DNA of 64,000 nucleotides, taken from positions 39,201 through 103,200 of the forward strand of contig CATLOT010000010.1 in assembly GCA_950054155.1 (NCBI GenBank). Direction: 5' to 3'. Positions 52,468 through 61,793 of the stretch are shown here, one piece after another. Below the pieces are notes generated by a model, which saw only the letters and a program-made list of their open reading frames with translations, did no database searches and had not been told where the DNA came from. A program made the translations under genes and the position numbers. This DNA is from an uncultured Bacteriovoracaceae bacterium. Lineage in GTDB: Bacteria > Bdellovibrionota > Bacteriovoracia > Bacteriovoracales > Bacteriovoracaceae. The stretch's first letter is position 1, and each line of letters opens with the position of its first letter.

Positions 52468-53228
52468 GTGCATTTAAGTATGAACCCCTTAAGGGCCACG
52501 ATAAGAAGGAATTGAGGCTTGTGAAGGACTCAAAAGGTCCAAAGAAAGAGAAGCGCTCAAATAAGTTCTTCTATAAGGTGAGCAATCATCATGAACTCTT
52601 CAAGATTGGGCAAAGCTTTTACAAAGATTACTTAACAGGGATTAAGTCTTTTGCTGTCACTTCCACGGGTTATCAAACAAGCCAGCAAAAAACGATTCTT
52701 GGTCTTGCAAGTTTCTTTGATCACAAAGAAGATGTAAAAATTGGTATCATTTCAGATAATCTTGAAACTGGAGCCTTTAAAGATATTATCGCGATAAGTA
52801 AGAAAGTGGATATCCCTCTTCATGATGGAAGTAGTGCTATCCCAGTGCATAGCTTTTATGAGCATTTTGAGTTTATTAACCTTAATGATCTTCTTGCTCT
52901 CGCAGCAGATTCAAATGTTGGTGAATTTGATGGAGTCTATGATCAGGTAGTTGATCATTTTGATGTTCTTTTTTGGGATGTACCAGAGCTGCATAAAATT
53001 CAGCTTAACAGTGAAGTCTATTTTCCTGTTATCATGAAATATGAGTCTATAAGCATTATTGTCGCGCAAAGTGTGACAAAAACAGAAGATATCGAGGAGC
53101 TTAAGAGATTTTTTCTAGGATACGGCATCAATCTAAAAGGACTTCTTTTAGAAGAGAGTACTGCTAAGAAAAAGGAAGAGTCACCAAAGAAGGACGAAAG
53201 ACCTTGGTGGAAGAAGATTTTTAAATGA
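52464..53228 (+). CDS. Degenerate BY-kinase-like protein B of the polysaccharide cluster
   Basis: A 254-residue paralogue of the preceding product's C-terminal domain: HHELFKIGQSFYKDYLTGIK aligns with DHVELYKVGSSYLKDFKAGL, and KTILGLASFF with KTVLGILSFF. The Walker A region reads TSTGYQTSQQKTIL (Lys76-Thr77 kept, other glycines lost), and FDVLFWDVPE aligns with Walker B. IVAQSVTKTEDIEELKRFF and INLKGLLLEES match the last part of the kinase fold. There is no C-terminal tyrosine cluster; the tail is Lys-rich (PWWKKIFK), perhaps membrane-associating. It overlaps the Wzz-like gene by four bases. Confidence 0.65.
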   Translation: MSAFKYEPLKGHDKKELRLVKDSKGPKKEKRSNKFFYKVSNHHELFKIGQSFYKDYLTGIKSFAVTSTGYQTSQQKTILGLASFFDHKEDVKIGIISDNLETGAFKDIIAISKKVDIPLHDGSSAIPVHSFYEHFEFINLNDLLALAADSNVGEFDGVYDQVVDHFDVLFWDVPELHKIQLNSEVYFPVIMKYESISIIVAQSVTKTEDIEELKRFFLGYGINLKGLLLEESTAKKKEESPKKDERPWWKKIFK

Positions 53229-54724
53229 AGAAGTTAAACGTTATCCTCCATGAAACGACGATTATCGATTTTCCATTCGTTTGGAAAATGATTCTTCGTT
53301 ATAAGGGGATTTCTTTTATCATTCCTCTGATCGTTCTGATCGCTTCAGCTGTCTATTACAATGGCCAAAATGATATCTATCAAAGACGAAAGTACTTTAA
53401 GAACCTCACGGCGGACGTTAATAATACTTCAAGTGCGATAGCCTCTGTGCTTGGAGAAAAGACTTCTTCTTTAACAGAAAGTGAAATCATGGGGCTTGTG
53501 AGCAGTCTTGATTTTCAGCAAGATTTTTCAGAAAGAATTCTAAAAAGTGACGCCCTTAATAAATTAGATCTCGGTCTTCTTAAAGAAAAAGAAGACTTTA
53601 GTATCGTTGAGGTTTTTAAGGCCTGTGGGGCCAATAAGAAATGTAAGATTGATACGCTCAGAGGGCGAATCTTTAGCTTTGTGACAATCCTTCCTGATCC
53701 TGTAGTGACGAATAAGTATTATATACAGGTCTCTACTAAAGACCCCTTCACAACGAGATTCCTCCTTGATGAAGTATCTGATCAAATTGTGGCGAATCGT
53801 GTTGATTCAATCAAGCACAAGATTGAAGAGCAGATAAAACTTTCTAAGGAACTCGCTGAAGAGAAGAGGTCTAAGATTGATTCCGTTAATCTTAAATCTC
53901 TAGTCGCTAAGAAGAAGAGTTTGGAAGGGGAGATTAGAGAGTTAAATGATAAGGTGTCAGACTTTAATCGTCACTACCAGAGGCTCACCATTGATTTAGC
54001 TCTTGTTGAAACTAAGGTTAATGAAACCCAGAAGGCCTCTAAAGGGAAGATTGAAACTGATCAGATTCTTGCCAGTGAAAAGAGAAAGACCCTTGAAGAG
54101 AAAATTAGAAAGTATGAGCAAGATATCAACGCTATCAAGTCATTGTCTGCAAACCTTTCTGCTCAAGATGCTGCCATCGTTGGCCAATTAAAGAAGAAGT
54201 TGTCCCTTGCGAAGAAGAAGCTCAAGAAGAGTTTTGATGCGGGGAGAGCAATTTCAAGTACCACTAAGTTCATTCTCGATAAAGAGGGTGAGAGTCGTTA
54301 CACGGAGTTTAATTATCGTGTCCTCAAAGAGCAGGTTAAAAAGACCAAGGAAGATCACGATAAAATGGTCGAAGAGCGTGACAAGAGAGTAAGAGAGCTT
54401 GCGAGTGTTGAAGCTAAAATTGAAGATGTCAGGCCCGCTTTTGAGTATCTTAAGCTCCTCGATCAAAAAATTGTGCAACTTGATTTCTTTAATTCAACGG
54501 TTATTTCTGATTTAAAGTTTGAAAGTGAGTTAAGCCCAGTAAAGCGTTACAAGAAAACGAGTAAGAGTAAGGTTATTCTCTTTTCTCTTATGGTAAGTTT
54601 TATAACTCTCTCTTTAGTTGTTATTTTTCTCTATCTTCTCGATGATAGAATCTTTGATCAAGCAGAACTCAGCAAGAGTTTTGAGGACCTAGATATTATC
54701 GGTAATACTCCGAATTTCGACTAG
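53225..54724 (+). CDS. Wzz/GumC-type polysaccharide copolymerase
   Basis: A 499-residue inner-membrane protein controlling polysaccharide chain length or export. It has one helix near 29-46 and a second near 454-473, with a long periplasmic part between that is mostly coiled coil (about 200-430, rich in Lys, Glu and Leu). The short cytoplasmic tail ends DIIGNTPNFD, recalling the VLGxxP tail of Wzc/GumC-type proteins but without a kinase domain. That domain is presumably supplied by the two preceding degenerate kinases. The tail shares CTAG with the convergent small membrane protein gene. Confidence 0.8.
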   Translation: MKKLNVILHETTIIDFPFVWKMILRYKGISFIIPLIVLIASAVYYNGQNDIYQRRKYFKNLTADVNNTSSAIASVLGEKTSSLTESEIMGLVSSLDFQQDFSERILKSDALNKLDLGLLKEKEDFSIVEVFKACGANKKCKIDTLRGRIFSFVTILPDPVVTNKYYIQVSTKDPFTTRFLLDEVSDQIVANRVDSIKHKIEEQIKLSKELAEEKRSKIDSVNLKSLVAKKKSLEGEIRELNDKVSDFNRHYQRLTIDLALVETKVNETQKASKGKIETDQILASEKRKTLEEKIRKYEQDINAIKSLSANLSAQDAAIVGQLKKKLSLAKKKLKKSFDAGRAISSTTKFILDKEGESRYTEFNYRVLKEQVKKTKEDHDKMVEERDKRVRELASVEAKIEDVRPAFEYLKLLDQKIVQLDFFNSTVISDLKFESELSPVKRYKKTSKSKVILFSLMVSFITLSLVVIFLYLLDDRIFDQAELSKSFEDLDIIGNTPNFD

Positions 54725-55035
54725 CGAGTCTTCTTCATCACAAATTCAAGAACCACTAGTGTCAGCGGGTAGGATATCGTCACGACTGTGTCCAAAACAC
54801 TTTCGCTAAATGAAGCATTCATGGTGAAGCTGTCGTAATATTCTTTTAGGAGTTGGATAAAGAGGACTAAGGCGAGAGCGAAGAGAGGGCTCTTTTTCCA
54901 TTTTCTGATAAGAAGAGTCAGAATAATGCCGAGGATGAAATGGAGAAGAAGATCTAATCTTATCGTATCAAAAAGGTAGGTCTTAGAGATGACTCTAAAA
55001 GTTTGGCGAATTTGAATATCTATCTGTTCCCACAT
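54721..55035 (-). CDS. Small VanZ-like membrane protein, antisense within the cluster
   Basis: A 104-residue protein with three predicted helices (about 26-45, 49-67, 79-99). DLLLHFILGIILTLLI, IQLLKEYYDS and SVLDTVVTISY resemble the VanZ pattern of a conserved His in the first helix, KE(x)D in the second and D...T in the third; the link is tentative. GAGG lies six bases before the ATG. It runs against the cluster and shares a 26-base divergent space with the next gene. Confidence 0.55.
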   Translation of the reverse strand: MWEQIDIQIRQTFRVISKTYLFDTIRLDLLLHFILGIILTLLIRKWKKSPLFALALVLFIQLLKEYYDSFTMNASFSESVLDTVVTISYPLTLVVLEFVMKKTR

Positions 55036-55061
55036 AAGTTCCTCAATTATAATAAAGCTCT

Positions 55062-56618
55062 ATGGATAAATCGACAGAGAAATTAACTAAAGAAGAGCGA
55101 CCGCTCGCTAATATCTTCTTCCTCCTTTTCTTCTTAATTTCTCTTCTTAATTTAGGCTTCAACTTTCTGGGGAGTCCGGCCGTTAAATTTATCTATTTAG
55201 GCCAGGTTATCCTAGTCTTCTTCTCCTTATTCTTAGGGAAGAGAGAAAACTATATTTGGATATTTATCCTCTTTTCCATCTTTGAAGGTCAGGGGCGGAT
55301 TCTGTGGTCTTACAACCCCTTTTTTAGACTGGTCTTTGATATCTTTTTAGCTCTCATGGTTGTTAAGGAGTTAACACGGACAAAGAAAATTCTAGATCGA
55401 GAGATTATTCCCAAGTATTTAATTATCCTTATTTTAATTCACCTGATTTGGTTTTTCATAGAGGTCTTTAATCCGATGGGACCAGATATTTTTACTTCCT
55501 TGGCGACAAGTAAGTACTATATCTTCCCTCTCTTTCTTTTCTTTCTCTTTAAAAGCACTCGCTTTGACTTTTCAGACCCTCACTTTCAAAAAAACCTGCA
55601 AGATTGTCTCCTGATCATTTTCCTGGTGAGTGGCCTGGTGGTCTTTCAAACCTTTCAAGGAGAAGAGCACCTCTTTGGCATCAGTATGAATTACCTCAAT
55701 CTTCAGCCTAAGTTTCTTAAATTTATTGGAAATAATTTTAGGCCTTGGGGCACAAGCTTTATCTATGGAGGAATGGGCACTCTTTTCTATTGTAGTGTTG
55801 CCCTTATCCTCCTTTATAATCCCAAGACTATTTATCGCCAAAAGCATATCAAAGTGGTTGCCGGAAAGGTTTTTAAGTGGGGAGGGCTAGGCCTTCTCTT
55901 TTATGCAAGCTTTCTTGGGCAGGTGAGGAGTGCAACACTTAAAACTGCAGGTATAGTCCTGCTCTTCTTTGCTTTCAAGTTTCTTGGCAGTCGGGTGAAG
56001 GCGAGACTCGCCATTACTCTTCTCATGAGTTCTCTTGTGTTGGGGGGAGGAGTCTACTTTTCAAGCGGGGACAGTTATGTAGCGCAGTCTTCCTACAGTG
56101 ACGGAGAGGTCAATAAGGCGGTAGAGCGCTGGGAGGGGATGCTTGATGGGAATATAAGCTCTCACAGAGCAGGTCTCGATATTTTTCTTGATACTCTTAG
56201 CAATAAGGTCGAGTTCCCCCTTGGCTATGGACTTGGAATGACTCAATCCTTTCTTCCTGGTTTTGAACAAAGAAGGCGCCAACTCCCCAATATTCATCCC
56301 ACAACGTTTTGGCACCTTGATAATTTAATTGTATTTCTCTTTTTAGAAATCGGTATTGGTGCTTTCTTTTATCTCGCGATTATTGGTGCGGTTCTCATAA
56401 GTCTATTCTCTCGAATGTTTACTCTTTTAAAGTGGCAGGAGATGACCGCTTTCACCGTGTTAACTGCCTGTTGTTCCTCTACTCTCGTTATTGTTTTCTT
56501 TAATTGGGGAGCCGTGAGTCTGCCCTTTAATCCTGAAAGCTTTTATTTTTGGTTGTGGAGCGCGCTTGGCTTTTCAACATTTTATTTCACCAAGAAAAGA
56601 AGAAGAGAAAGGATTTAA
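55062..56618 (+). CDS. O-antigen polymerase/ligase-type membrane protein (Wzy/WaaL)
   Basis: A 518-residue protein with about ten to twelve membrane helices and a large periplasmic loop at about 340-420 (containing RWEGMLDGNISSHRAGLDIF and YGLGMTQS), followed by IHPTTFWHLDNLIVFLFLEIG, the His-containing segment and helix typical of the Wzy_C/O-antigen ligase domain. It probably polymerises the repeat unit made by the glycosyltransferases of this cluster. Wzy and WaaL cannot be told apart from sequence alone. Confidence 0.8.
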   Translation: MDKSTEKLTKEERPLANIFFLLFFLISLLNLGFNFLGSPAVKFIYLGQVILVFFSLFLGKRENYIWIFILFSIFEGQGRILWSYNPFFRLVFDIFLALMVVKELTRTKKILDREIIPKYLIILILIHLIWFFIEVFNPMGPDIFTSLATSKYYIFPLFLFFLFKSTRFDFSDPHFQKNLQDCLLIIFLVSGLVVFQTFQGEEHLFGISMNYLNLQPKFLKFIGNNFRPWGTSFIYGGMGTLFYCSVALILLYNPKTIYRQKHIKVVAGKVFKWGGLGLLFYASFLGQVRSATLKTAGIVLLFFAFKFLGSRVKARLAITLLMSSLVLGGGVYFSSGDSYVAQSSYSDGEVNKAVERWEGMLDGNISSHRAGLDIFLDTLSNKVEFPLGYGLGMTQSFLPGFEQRRRQLPNIHPTTFWHLDNLIVFLFLEIGIGAFFYLAIIGAVLISLFSRMFTLLKWQEMTAFTVLTACCSSTLVIVFFNWGAVSLPFNPESFYFWLWSALGFSTFYFTKKRRRERI

Positions 56619-56653
56619 CTTTTTTTAATTACCGGTTAGAATAAAAAGAAAAA

Positions 56654-57199
56654 ATGGGATTTTATATGAGAAAGTTTGCTTCGCTCTTTTTAATTTTTAC
56701 TTTTTTAAATACAAGTGTGCTTGCTAAAAGCCCTAAGAAAACCGATCAATCTAGTACGTTAAATATTAATGAATTGGCCCTTCCCAGTGAAGTAGATAAC
56801 CTCAGCAAAAAGGCCGGAAGTGTTTTTTATTCCCCCTCTATAAAGGGAAAGGTACTGATGCCTGTTCACTTTTGGGGTCATCTTAAGAACTCTGGTCTTC
56901 ACTTCATTCCAATTGATACCAACCTCATTAATGGTATCTCCCTTGCTGGAGGACCAATGCCTGAAGCCGATTATGATGAAGTCCAAGTGACCACCAGTAG
57001 AGGCGGCAAGAGGGAGCGCTTAACTTTTGATATTGAAGGGGGAGGCGACTTAAGTTTAGAAGACTTTAAACTTAAACCTGGTGACACTGTCTTTATTCCA
57101 AAAGATGATTTTAAGAGTAACAGAACTTATTACACGAGTCTTATTGGTGTTGTTTTTACGGTCTTAAGCTCTATTTTGATTTACCAGCAGGTCAAATAA
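56654..57199 (+). CDS. Minimal SLBB-domain polysaccharide export protein
   Basis: A 181-residue exported protein with a signal peptide (ending SVLAK) and no lipobox cysteine. The central SLBB domain reads HFWGHLKNSGLHFIPIDTNL then GISLAGGPMPEADYDEVQVT, and LKPGDTVFIPKD closes it. The C-terminus is a hydrophobic helix (about 157-176, SLIGVVFTVLSSILIY). Wza proteins are about 350-380 residues with a poly-export domain, which is missing here. ATGs at 56654 and 56666 are both possible; the second has GGGA upstream. It overlaps the convergent glycosyltransferase gene by 36 bases. Confidence 0.8.
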   Translation: MGFYMRKFASLFLIFTFLNTSVLAKSPKKTDQSSTLNINELALPSEVDNLSKKAGSVFYSPSIKGKVLMPVHFWGHLKNSGLHFIPIDTNLINGISLAGGPMPEADYDEVQVTTSRGGKRERLTFDIEGGGDLSLEDFKLKPGDTVFIPKDDFKSNRTYYTSLIGVVFTVLSSILIYQQVK

Positions 57200-58321
57200 C
57201 TTCAGCCATTCAAGCGAACACTTCTCCCAGGAAAGTTGGCTGAGTGACTCTTTTCGTTGAGTAGAAAACTTGAGTCTCTCTTCACTTTGTAAAATTTGGG
57301 GAGAGTCTATCCATTGATGATGAGGGTCCTTAGGATCAATGGTGTCAATGCCGTCCGAGCCTTCTAAGAGTTCCGTCGCACCCACGTGACGTTTTGAAAC
57401 TAAGATTCTCATGCCACACATTGCTGCTTCCATAATCACAAGACCAAAGGGCTCGAATAAAGTGGGAAAGAGAAAGAGGTCACAGGCCTGATAGAATCTC
57501 TCTATTTCCTTAGTAAAGGTGACATTTGCAAAGTTCTTCTCTTTTAAAAGAGGAAACTCGGCTCCGGCCTCGCCTCTTCCAATGACAATCAATTGATGAT
57601 CTTTTGGTATATTGGGAAGAAGAAAGGGAAGACCTTTTCTCTCAAAGGCTCCTGCAAAGAGGCTAATCGGCTTCATGGGATCAAGGTGAGAAATTTCTGG
57701 GTAATCCTCAAAGAGTGATTTGAGAAGGTTTGTTCTTGATTGCTTTTTAACAGTGAAGCGAGAGAAGTCTGCGCTTGAGTAGGCCATCATTTTGCGCTCT
57801 TCTTCTATGGCGTAGCGTTTAGTGAATTCTTCTTCCATGAAGCGACTGAGAAAAGCGAAGTGGAGTCTCTCTTGAGAATAGTAATAGTCCTCACAAGCGA
57901 TAATGTAACTAAAGAGAAGCTTCTTATAGAGCCACTTATGGGGAGAGAGCTGTGCCACTTTAAAATAGGTTTTAGCCCAGAGGAAATGACAAAATTGAAT
58001 ATTGACGATATCTGCAATGAGGGTGCAAACGCCCATGCTAATTTTAATGCTCTTGTCTTTCTTTAAGCCCCAAAAGAAGAAAGTATAAAGCTGAAAGAAG
58101 ATAAACTTTAAGAGAAAGGGTTTGATACCAATTCCAGGGACCTTGTGAATTTTTATTTTGTCCCCGAGATGAGAGAAATGCTCATGAGGCCCATCGCTTT
58201 GATAACAAACCACTTCAAGCTTTTGTATTTTTTCCTCAGGTATTCTTTTGAGGACTTCAATCATGGCCTTGGAGTGACCAACGCCGTATTCAAATTCATG
58301 GACAAAGATTTGGAGATGCAT
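57164..58321 (-). CDS. Glycosyltransferase family 4
   Basis: A 385-residue GT-B fold enzyme. The C-terminal nucleotide-sugar domain contains SLFAGAFERKGLPFLL, LIVIGRGEAG and the E-x7-E motif EPFGLVIMEA with CDLFLFPTLFEPFG before it. The N-terminal acceptor domain starts HEFEYGVGHSKAMIEVL. It is the only glycosyltransferase gene of the cluster on the minus strand, divergent from the next one with 66 bases between. Donor and acceptor are unknown. Confidence 0.87.
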   Translation of the reverse strand: MHLQIFVHEFEYGVGHSKAMIEVLKRIPEEKIQKLEVVCYQSDGPHEHFSHLGDKIKIHKVPGIGIKPFLLKFIFFQLYTFFFWGLKKDKSIKISMGVCTLIADIVNIQFCHFLWAKTYFKVAQLSPHKWLYKKLLFSYIIACEDYYYSQERLHFAFLSRFMEEEFTKRYAIEEERKMMAYSSADFSRFTVKKQSRTNLLKSLFEDYPEISHLDPMKPISLFAGAFERKGLPFLLPNIPKDHQLIVIGRGEAGAEFPLLKEKNFANVTFTKEIERFYQACDLFLFPTLFEPFGLVIMEAAMCGMRILVSKRHVGATELLEGSDGIDTIDPKDPHHQWIDSPQILQSEERLKFSTQRKESLSQLSWEKCSLEWLKLFDLLVNQNRA

Positions 58322-58387
58322 AGGAAGATTTTATCTCTTTTTTGAGTCAAACCAAATTTTTCTTTCATAGGCAAATTTGAGGTTACA

Positions 58388-59452
58388 ATGAGAAAAAGGA
58401 GAATTGTGCTCATACTTTCACCCTACTACAAAATTCAAGGAAATGGTCTTGCTGACTATTCCTCACTCTTTGCAAATGCCCTGTCTGAAGAAGGGGTAGC
58501 GGTAAAGGTCGCGACTTTAAATGCCTACAAAGGTGAAGACTGCTATTTCTCCTTTAGCCAGTGGAATATCTTAGTCGCCTTTAAGCTTCTTAGAAGACTG
58601 ATGAAAGATGATGAGCATAAGCATATTCTCATCGAGTTTGTGCCTCATATGTACAATCCTAAAGGGGGCCTAGCCCCTTCACTTGCTCTCTTTACTCTTT
58701 TTTTACGTCTCTTAACAGATATCAATATTAGTATCATGTTCCATGAGCTTCACTATCCCTTTTCCTGGCGACCAAAAGATTTAGTGATGTTCTTTTGCCA
58801 TCATTTCATGTTTATTTTATGTATGGCCTCAAGTCATCAAAACTTTTTTTCTACCCATGCCTTCTTAAAAATTGGAGAAAAGTACGCTTTTCATGAGCGC
58901 AACTTTTGGCTTCCTGTGGGAAGTAATATTGAGAGGGCGGTTTCAGTAAAGAGGGAGGTGTTTAGCATCAGTTACTTTGGTGGCTTTCATTCAAGTCGAC
59001 GTTTTGATCTTATTTGTAAGACTCTTTTAAAACTGAGTATTCCCTTTTCCTTTCACATTATTGGTAATGCTCCAAAGAGTGAAATTCAAGATGAGCGTTT
59101 TCACTATCATGGTCATTTGAGTAATGCTGATGCAGCTCGATTGATTGCGAGTACTCACTGCATGATAAGTTACTTTAGTGATGGTGTTTCAACACGCAGG
59201 GGAAGTGTGCTTGCAGCCCTCAATCAAGGGGTTCCTTGTATCACCACAGTGGACTGGGGAACGGATCCCTTATTGATGGACTTTGAAGGTCTCTTTCTTT
59301 GTTCAACGAGTGAAGAGGAGTACGAGAAAGAGGCCTTACGCCATCTCAACGAGCTTTATAAAGAAAAATATAGATTCGATCATATTTGTCAGGAATATGA
59401 TGAAATCTTCCAATGGAAGAGCATAATAAAGCAATTTTTGAGCTATAATTAG
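58388..59452 (+). CDS. Glycosyltransferase family 4-like protein
   Basis: A 354-residue GT-B type protein. The N-terminus IVLILSPYYKIQGNGLADYS and the central FSISYFGGFHSSRRFDLI and FHIIGNAPKS followed by RRGSVLAALNQGVPCITT fit a GT4 relative, but the E-x7-E motif is not present in standard form, so it is a divergent member. TGAGGT precedes the ATG. Probably works on the same repeat unit as the neighbouring enzymes. Confidence 0.75.
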   Translation: MRKRRIVLILSPYYKIQGNGLADYSSLFANALSEEGVAVKVATLNAYKGEDCYFSFSQWNILVAFKLLRRLMKDDEHKHILIEFVPHMYNPKGGLAPSLALFTLFLRLLTDINISIMFHELHYPFSWRPKDLVMFFCHHFMFILCMASSHQNFFSTHAFLKIGEKYAFHERNFWLPVGSNIERAVSVKREVFSISYFGGFHSSRRFDLICKTLLKLSIPFSFHIIGNAPKSEIQDERFHYHGHLSNADAARLIASTHCMISYFSDGVSTRRGSVLAALNQGVPCITTVDWGTDPLLMDFEGLFLCSTSEEEYEKEALRHLNELYKEKYRFDHICQEYDEIFQWKSIIKQFLSYN

Positions 59453-59502
59453 CTTTATCTTGGCCTCAGCTAATCCGATAAGAATCTTAGGGAGTTTGAC
59501 CT

Positions 59503-60723
59503 ATGTCTCTTGAATTGGGATTTCTAAGTTTTCTATTTGAAAGAAATATGTGGTGGGTATTTCCCTTCACTTTCCTCGTTGGGGTCATTTCATTTTCATT
59601 GTTAATTGTGGCCGGTGGGTCACGTTTTAAATTCGTGCGTTCACTCTTTTATATTCCCGCAAGAAAATCAATTTCTAATGCCGTTCAGCTGGGGGGACTC
59701 CCACTTAGCTTGACTATCATTCTTGGTATTACTCAAGCCTTTAGCCATCAAAGCTTTGGCTCTTTTTTTAGTGTGCTTGATCACTACACCATTAAATACT
59801 GGTTTATCGGTGCTGGTGTCATTGTGATGTACGGGTATTTCGATGATCGTTTTGAACTTAGACCTATAATCAAATTAATCCTTCAAGTTTTTAGTGTCTG
59901 TGCTTTTGCTATGCTTGAATCTCGAGTGCTCTTTCCAAAGTGGGGCGCCCTTGCGTTTCTCGTTTTAAGTTTTGTGGGCCTTGGGGTTGTTAACGGTAGT
60001 AACCTTCTTGATGGTCTTGATACTTTGACGATTAAATTAGGAGCAGTGACTTTTGGTGCTTTTCTTGTGATTAGCGCTAATTTTAAAGTGGGCTCAATTG
60101 CTGTTATTAGCCTTATTTGCATGAGTGCGATCGGGGCTTTCTATCTCTTCAATAAAGAGCCTGCAAAAATTCACTTGGGAGAAATTGGCGGAAGCTTTGT
60201 TGGCTTCTCTAGTTTACTCTTAAGCTGTCTCACTTACACATCCCTTTCTCGCATGAAGTATGATGAGCTCAACTCTTTTGCCATGGCCACCTTACCCTTG
60301 CTTTTGCCGATGACAGAATTGAGCATTAGTTTTCTAAGAAGGATATATAATAGAAAAAGCCCTTTTAAAGGGGATAAGTATCACATCCACCATATCCTTA
60401 GAAATTATCATGACTTTTCGCCCTCAAACGCTTCTTCATTATTTGCCCTTGGGCATGCAGGTTGTTTGACTCTTGGTTTTGCCACGACTCATTTCTTTGG
60501 TCCCATCATTGGTCTTCTTATCGCAGCCCTCTCTTATACAACGTCTTATATCTTGGTTGGTAAAAAGTATTGGAACGGTAAGGATAGCTACGATTTAAAG
60601 CCAGCGAACCTCTTTGATTTTCTTCTCAAAAAAGATGTCAGCGTTATCAATTCATTGGAGGTTGATGATTTTGAAATAAAAATCATAGGCCACGAGGAAG
60701 AAGATCAGGATCGAGCGGCATAA
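59503..60723 (+). CDS. MraY/WecA-family undecaprenyl-phosphate sugar-1-phosphate transferase
   Basis: A 406-residue multi-pass membrane enzyme that starts the repeat unit by moving a sugar-1-phosphate to undecaprenyl phosphate. Hallmarks are MYGYFDDRFELRPIIKLI (DD motif), GSNLLDGLDTLTIKL (catalytic NxxNxxDGxD-type loop), KIHLGEIGGSFVGF and GDKYHIHHILR (HIHH loop). About ten helices are predicted, followed by a soluble acidic tail of about 40 residues. AGGGAG lies seven bases before the ATG. Sugar choice (GlcNAc in WecA-type) is not proven. Confidence 0.9.
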   Translation: MSLELGFLSFLFERNMWWVFPFTFLVGVISFSLLIVAGGSRFKFVRSLFYIPARKSISNAVQLGGLPLSLTIILGITQAFSHQSFGSFFSVLDHYTIKYWFIGAGVIVMYGYFDDRFELRPIIKLILQVFSVCAFAMLESRVLFPKWGALAFLVLSFVGLGVVNGSNLLDGLDTLTIKLGAVTFGAFLVISANFKVGSIAVISLICMSAIGAFYLFNKEPAKIHLGEIGGSFVGFSSLLLSCLTYTSLSRMKYDELNSFAMATLPLLLPMTELSISFLRRIYNRKSPFKGDKYHIHHILRNYHDFSPSNASSLFALGHAGCLTLGFATTHFFGPIIGLLIAALSYTTSYILVGKKYWNGKDSYDLKPANLFDFLLKKDVSVINSLEVDDFEIKIIGHEEEDQDRAA

Positions 60724-60767
60724 AATAATTCTTTTTCTAAATCTCTTAAGGCCTTATTCTAAGAGCA

Positions 60768-61793
60768 ATGAAGAATCCACGCATCCTCTTAACAACACCA
60801 GATTATCCGCCTAAATTAGGTGGTCTTTCTACATTTACTTTAGCAATAGAAAACGCCCTTAAAGAAGAGGGGATTGATTATGAACTCTTTCATTGGCAAA
60901 GTTTAAGTGAACTAAAATCCTTTTCAAGAAGTGATTTTGATCTTGGACTTCATATTCATTTCTTTGGTCATCACTATCTTAAAAATCAGTGCAAAGAGCA
61001 TGTTAATTTTCTTCATGGGAGTGAGCTGCTCTTTACGAGTCCAAACTTTTTAAAAAAAGTTTTTAAGAAAATCACCAAGCCCCTTTTTCTCAAAAGCCTC
61101 GCTCAAGCCCGCCATAATATTGCCATAAGTGAATTTACCCAGCAGAAAATTTTTAATCTAGGTTTAGAGCCAGACTTTGCCAGAGACTTGGTTTTTCATA
61201 ACTGTATTAATCTTAAAAATGGTTCGCATCAATTGGGAGATAAAGTTCTCTCTCATGGGCCTTTAAAGTTTATCTGTGTTGCGCGCGATGTTCCCCATAA
61301 GAATCTTCAAGGCTGTTATGATCTTTGTGTGAGTGCTGCCGAAAGTTTGGAGAGAGAAGTCGAGTTTTATAGTCCTCGCGATTTTAAGGATCACCCGCTG
61401 GTGAAGTGCCACAATATTTCAGGACTTAATGATTCACGTCGAAATGAACTCTATAGAGAATGCCACTTCAATCTCCTCTTAAGTCTTGATCACAGTAAGA
61501 GGGGCTTTTATGAAGGCTTTGGCCTGACTGTATTAGAGGCTGCCCAGTTTGGCACGCCCAGTATTGTCTCCCCTCATGGCGGGTTACCAGAGTCGTGCCA
61601 TCATAACGTTACAGGTTGGGTTTTGCCTCTTAAGAAAAAGGTGTGGAAACAATTCTTCTTAAAACTTGATCAAAGCCAGTATCAAAGAGTAAGAGCGCAA
61701 GCTTTTGATCACACCTATATTTCTCATGGTGAAGAACACTATCAAAGACTCTTATCTTTTCTTTTTAAAATGGAAAGAGGGAGTCACCGATGA
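60768..61793 (+). CDS. Glycosyltransferase family 4
   Basis: A 341-residue GT4 enzyme. The N-terminus LLTTPDYPPKLGGLSTFTLA is a classical acceptor-domain start. In the C-terminal domain, YEGFGLTVLEAAQFGTPSIV is the E-x7-E motif, followed by GGLPESCHHNVTGWVLPL. It overlaps the following glycosyltransferase gene by four bases (ATGA), so the two products probably act in sequence. Confidence 0.88.
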   Translation: MKNPRILLTTPDYPPKLGGLSTFTLAIENALKEEGIDYELFHWQSLSELKSFSRSDFDLGLHIHFFGHHYLKNQCKEHVNFLHGSELLFTSPNFLKKVFKKITKPLFLKSLAQARHNIAISEFTQQKIFNLGLEPDFARDLVFHNCINLKNGSHQLGDKVLSHGPLKFICVARDVPHKNLQGCYDLCVSAAESLEREVEFYSPRDFKDHPLVKCHNISGLNDSRRNELYRECHFNLLLSLDHSKRGFYEGFGLTVLEAAQFGTPSIVSPHGGLPESCHHNVTGWVLPLKKKVWKQFFLKLDQSQYQRVRAQAFDHTYISHGEEHYQRLLSFLFKMERGSHR

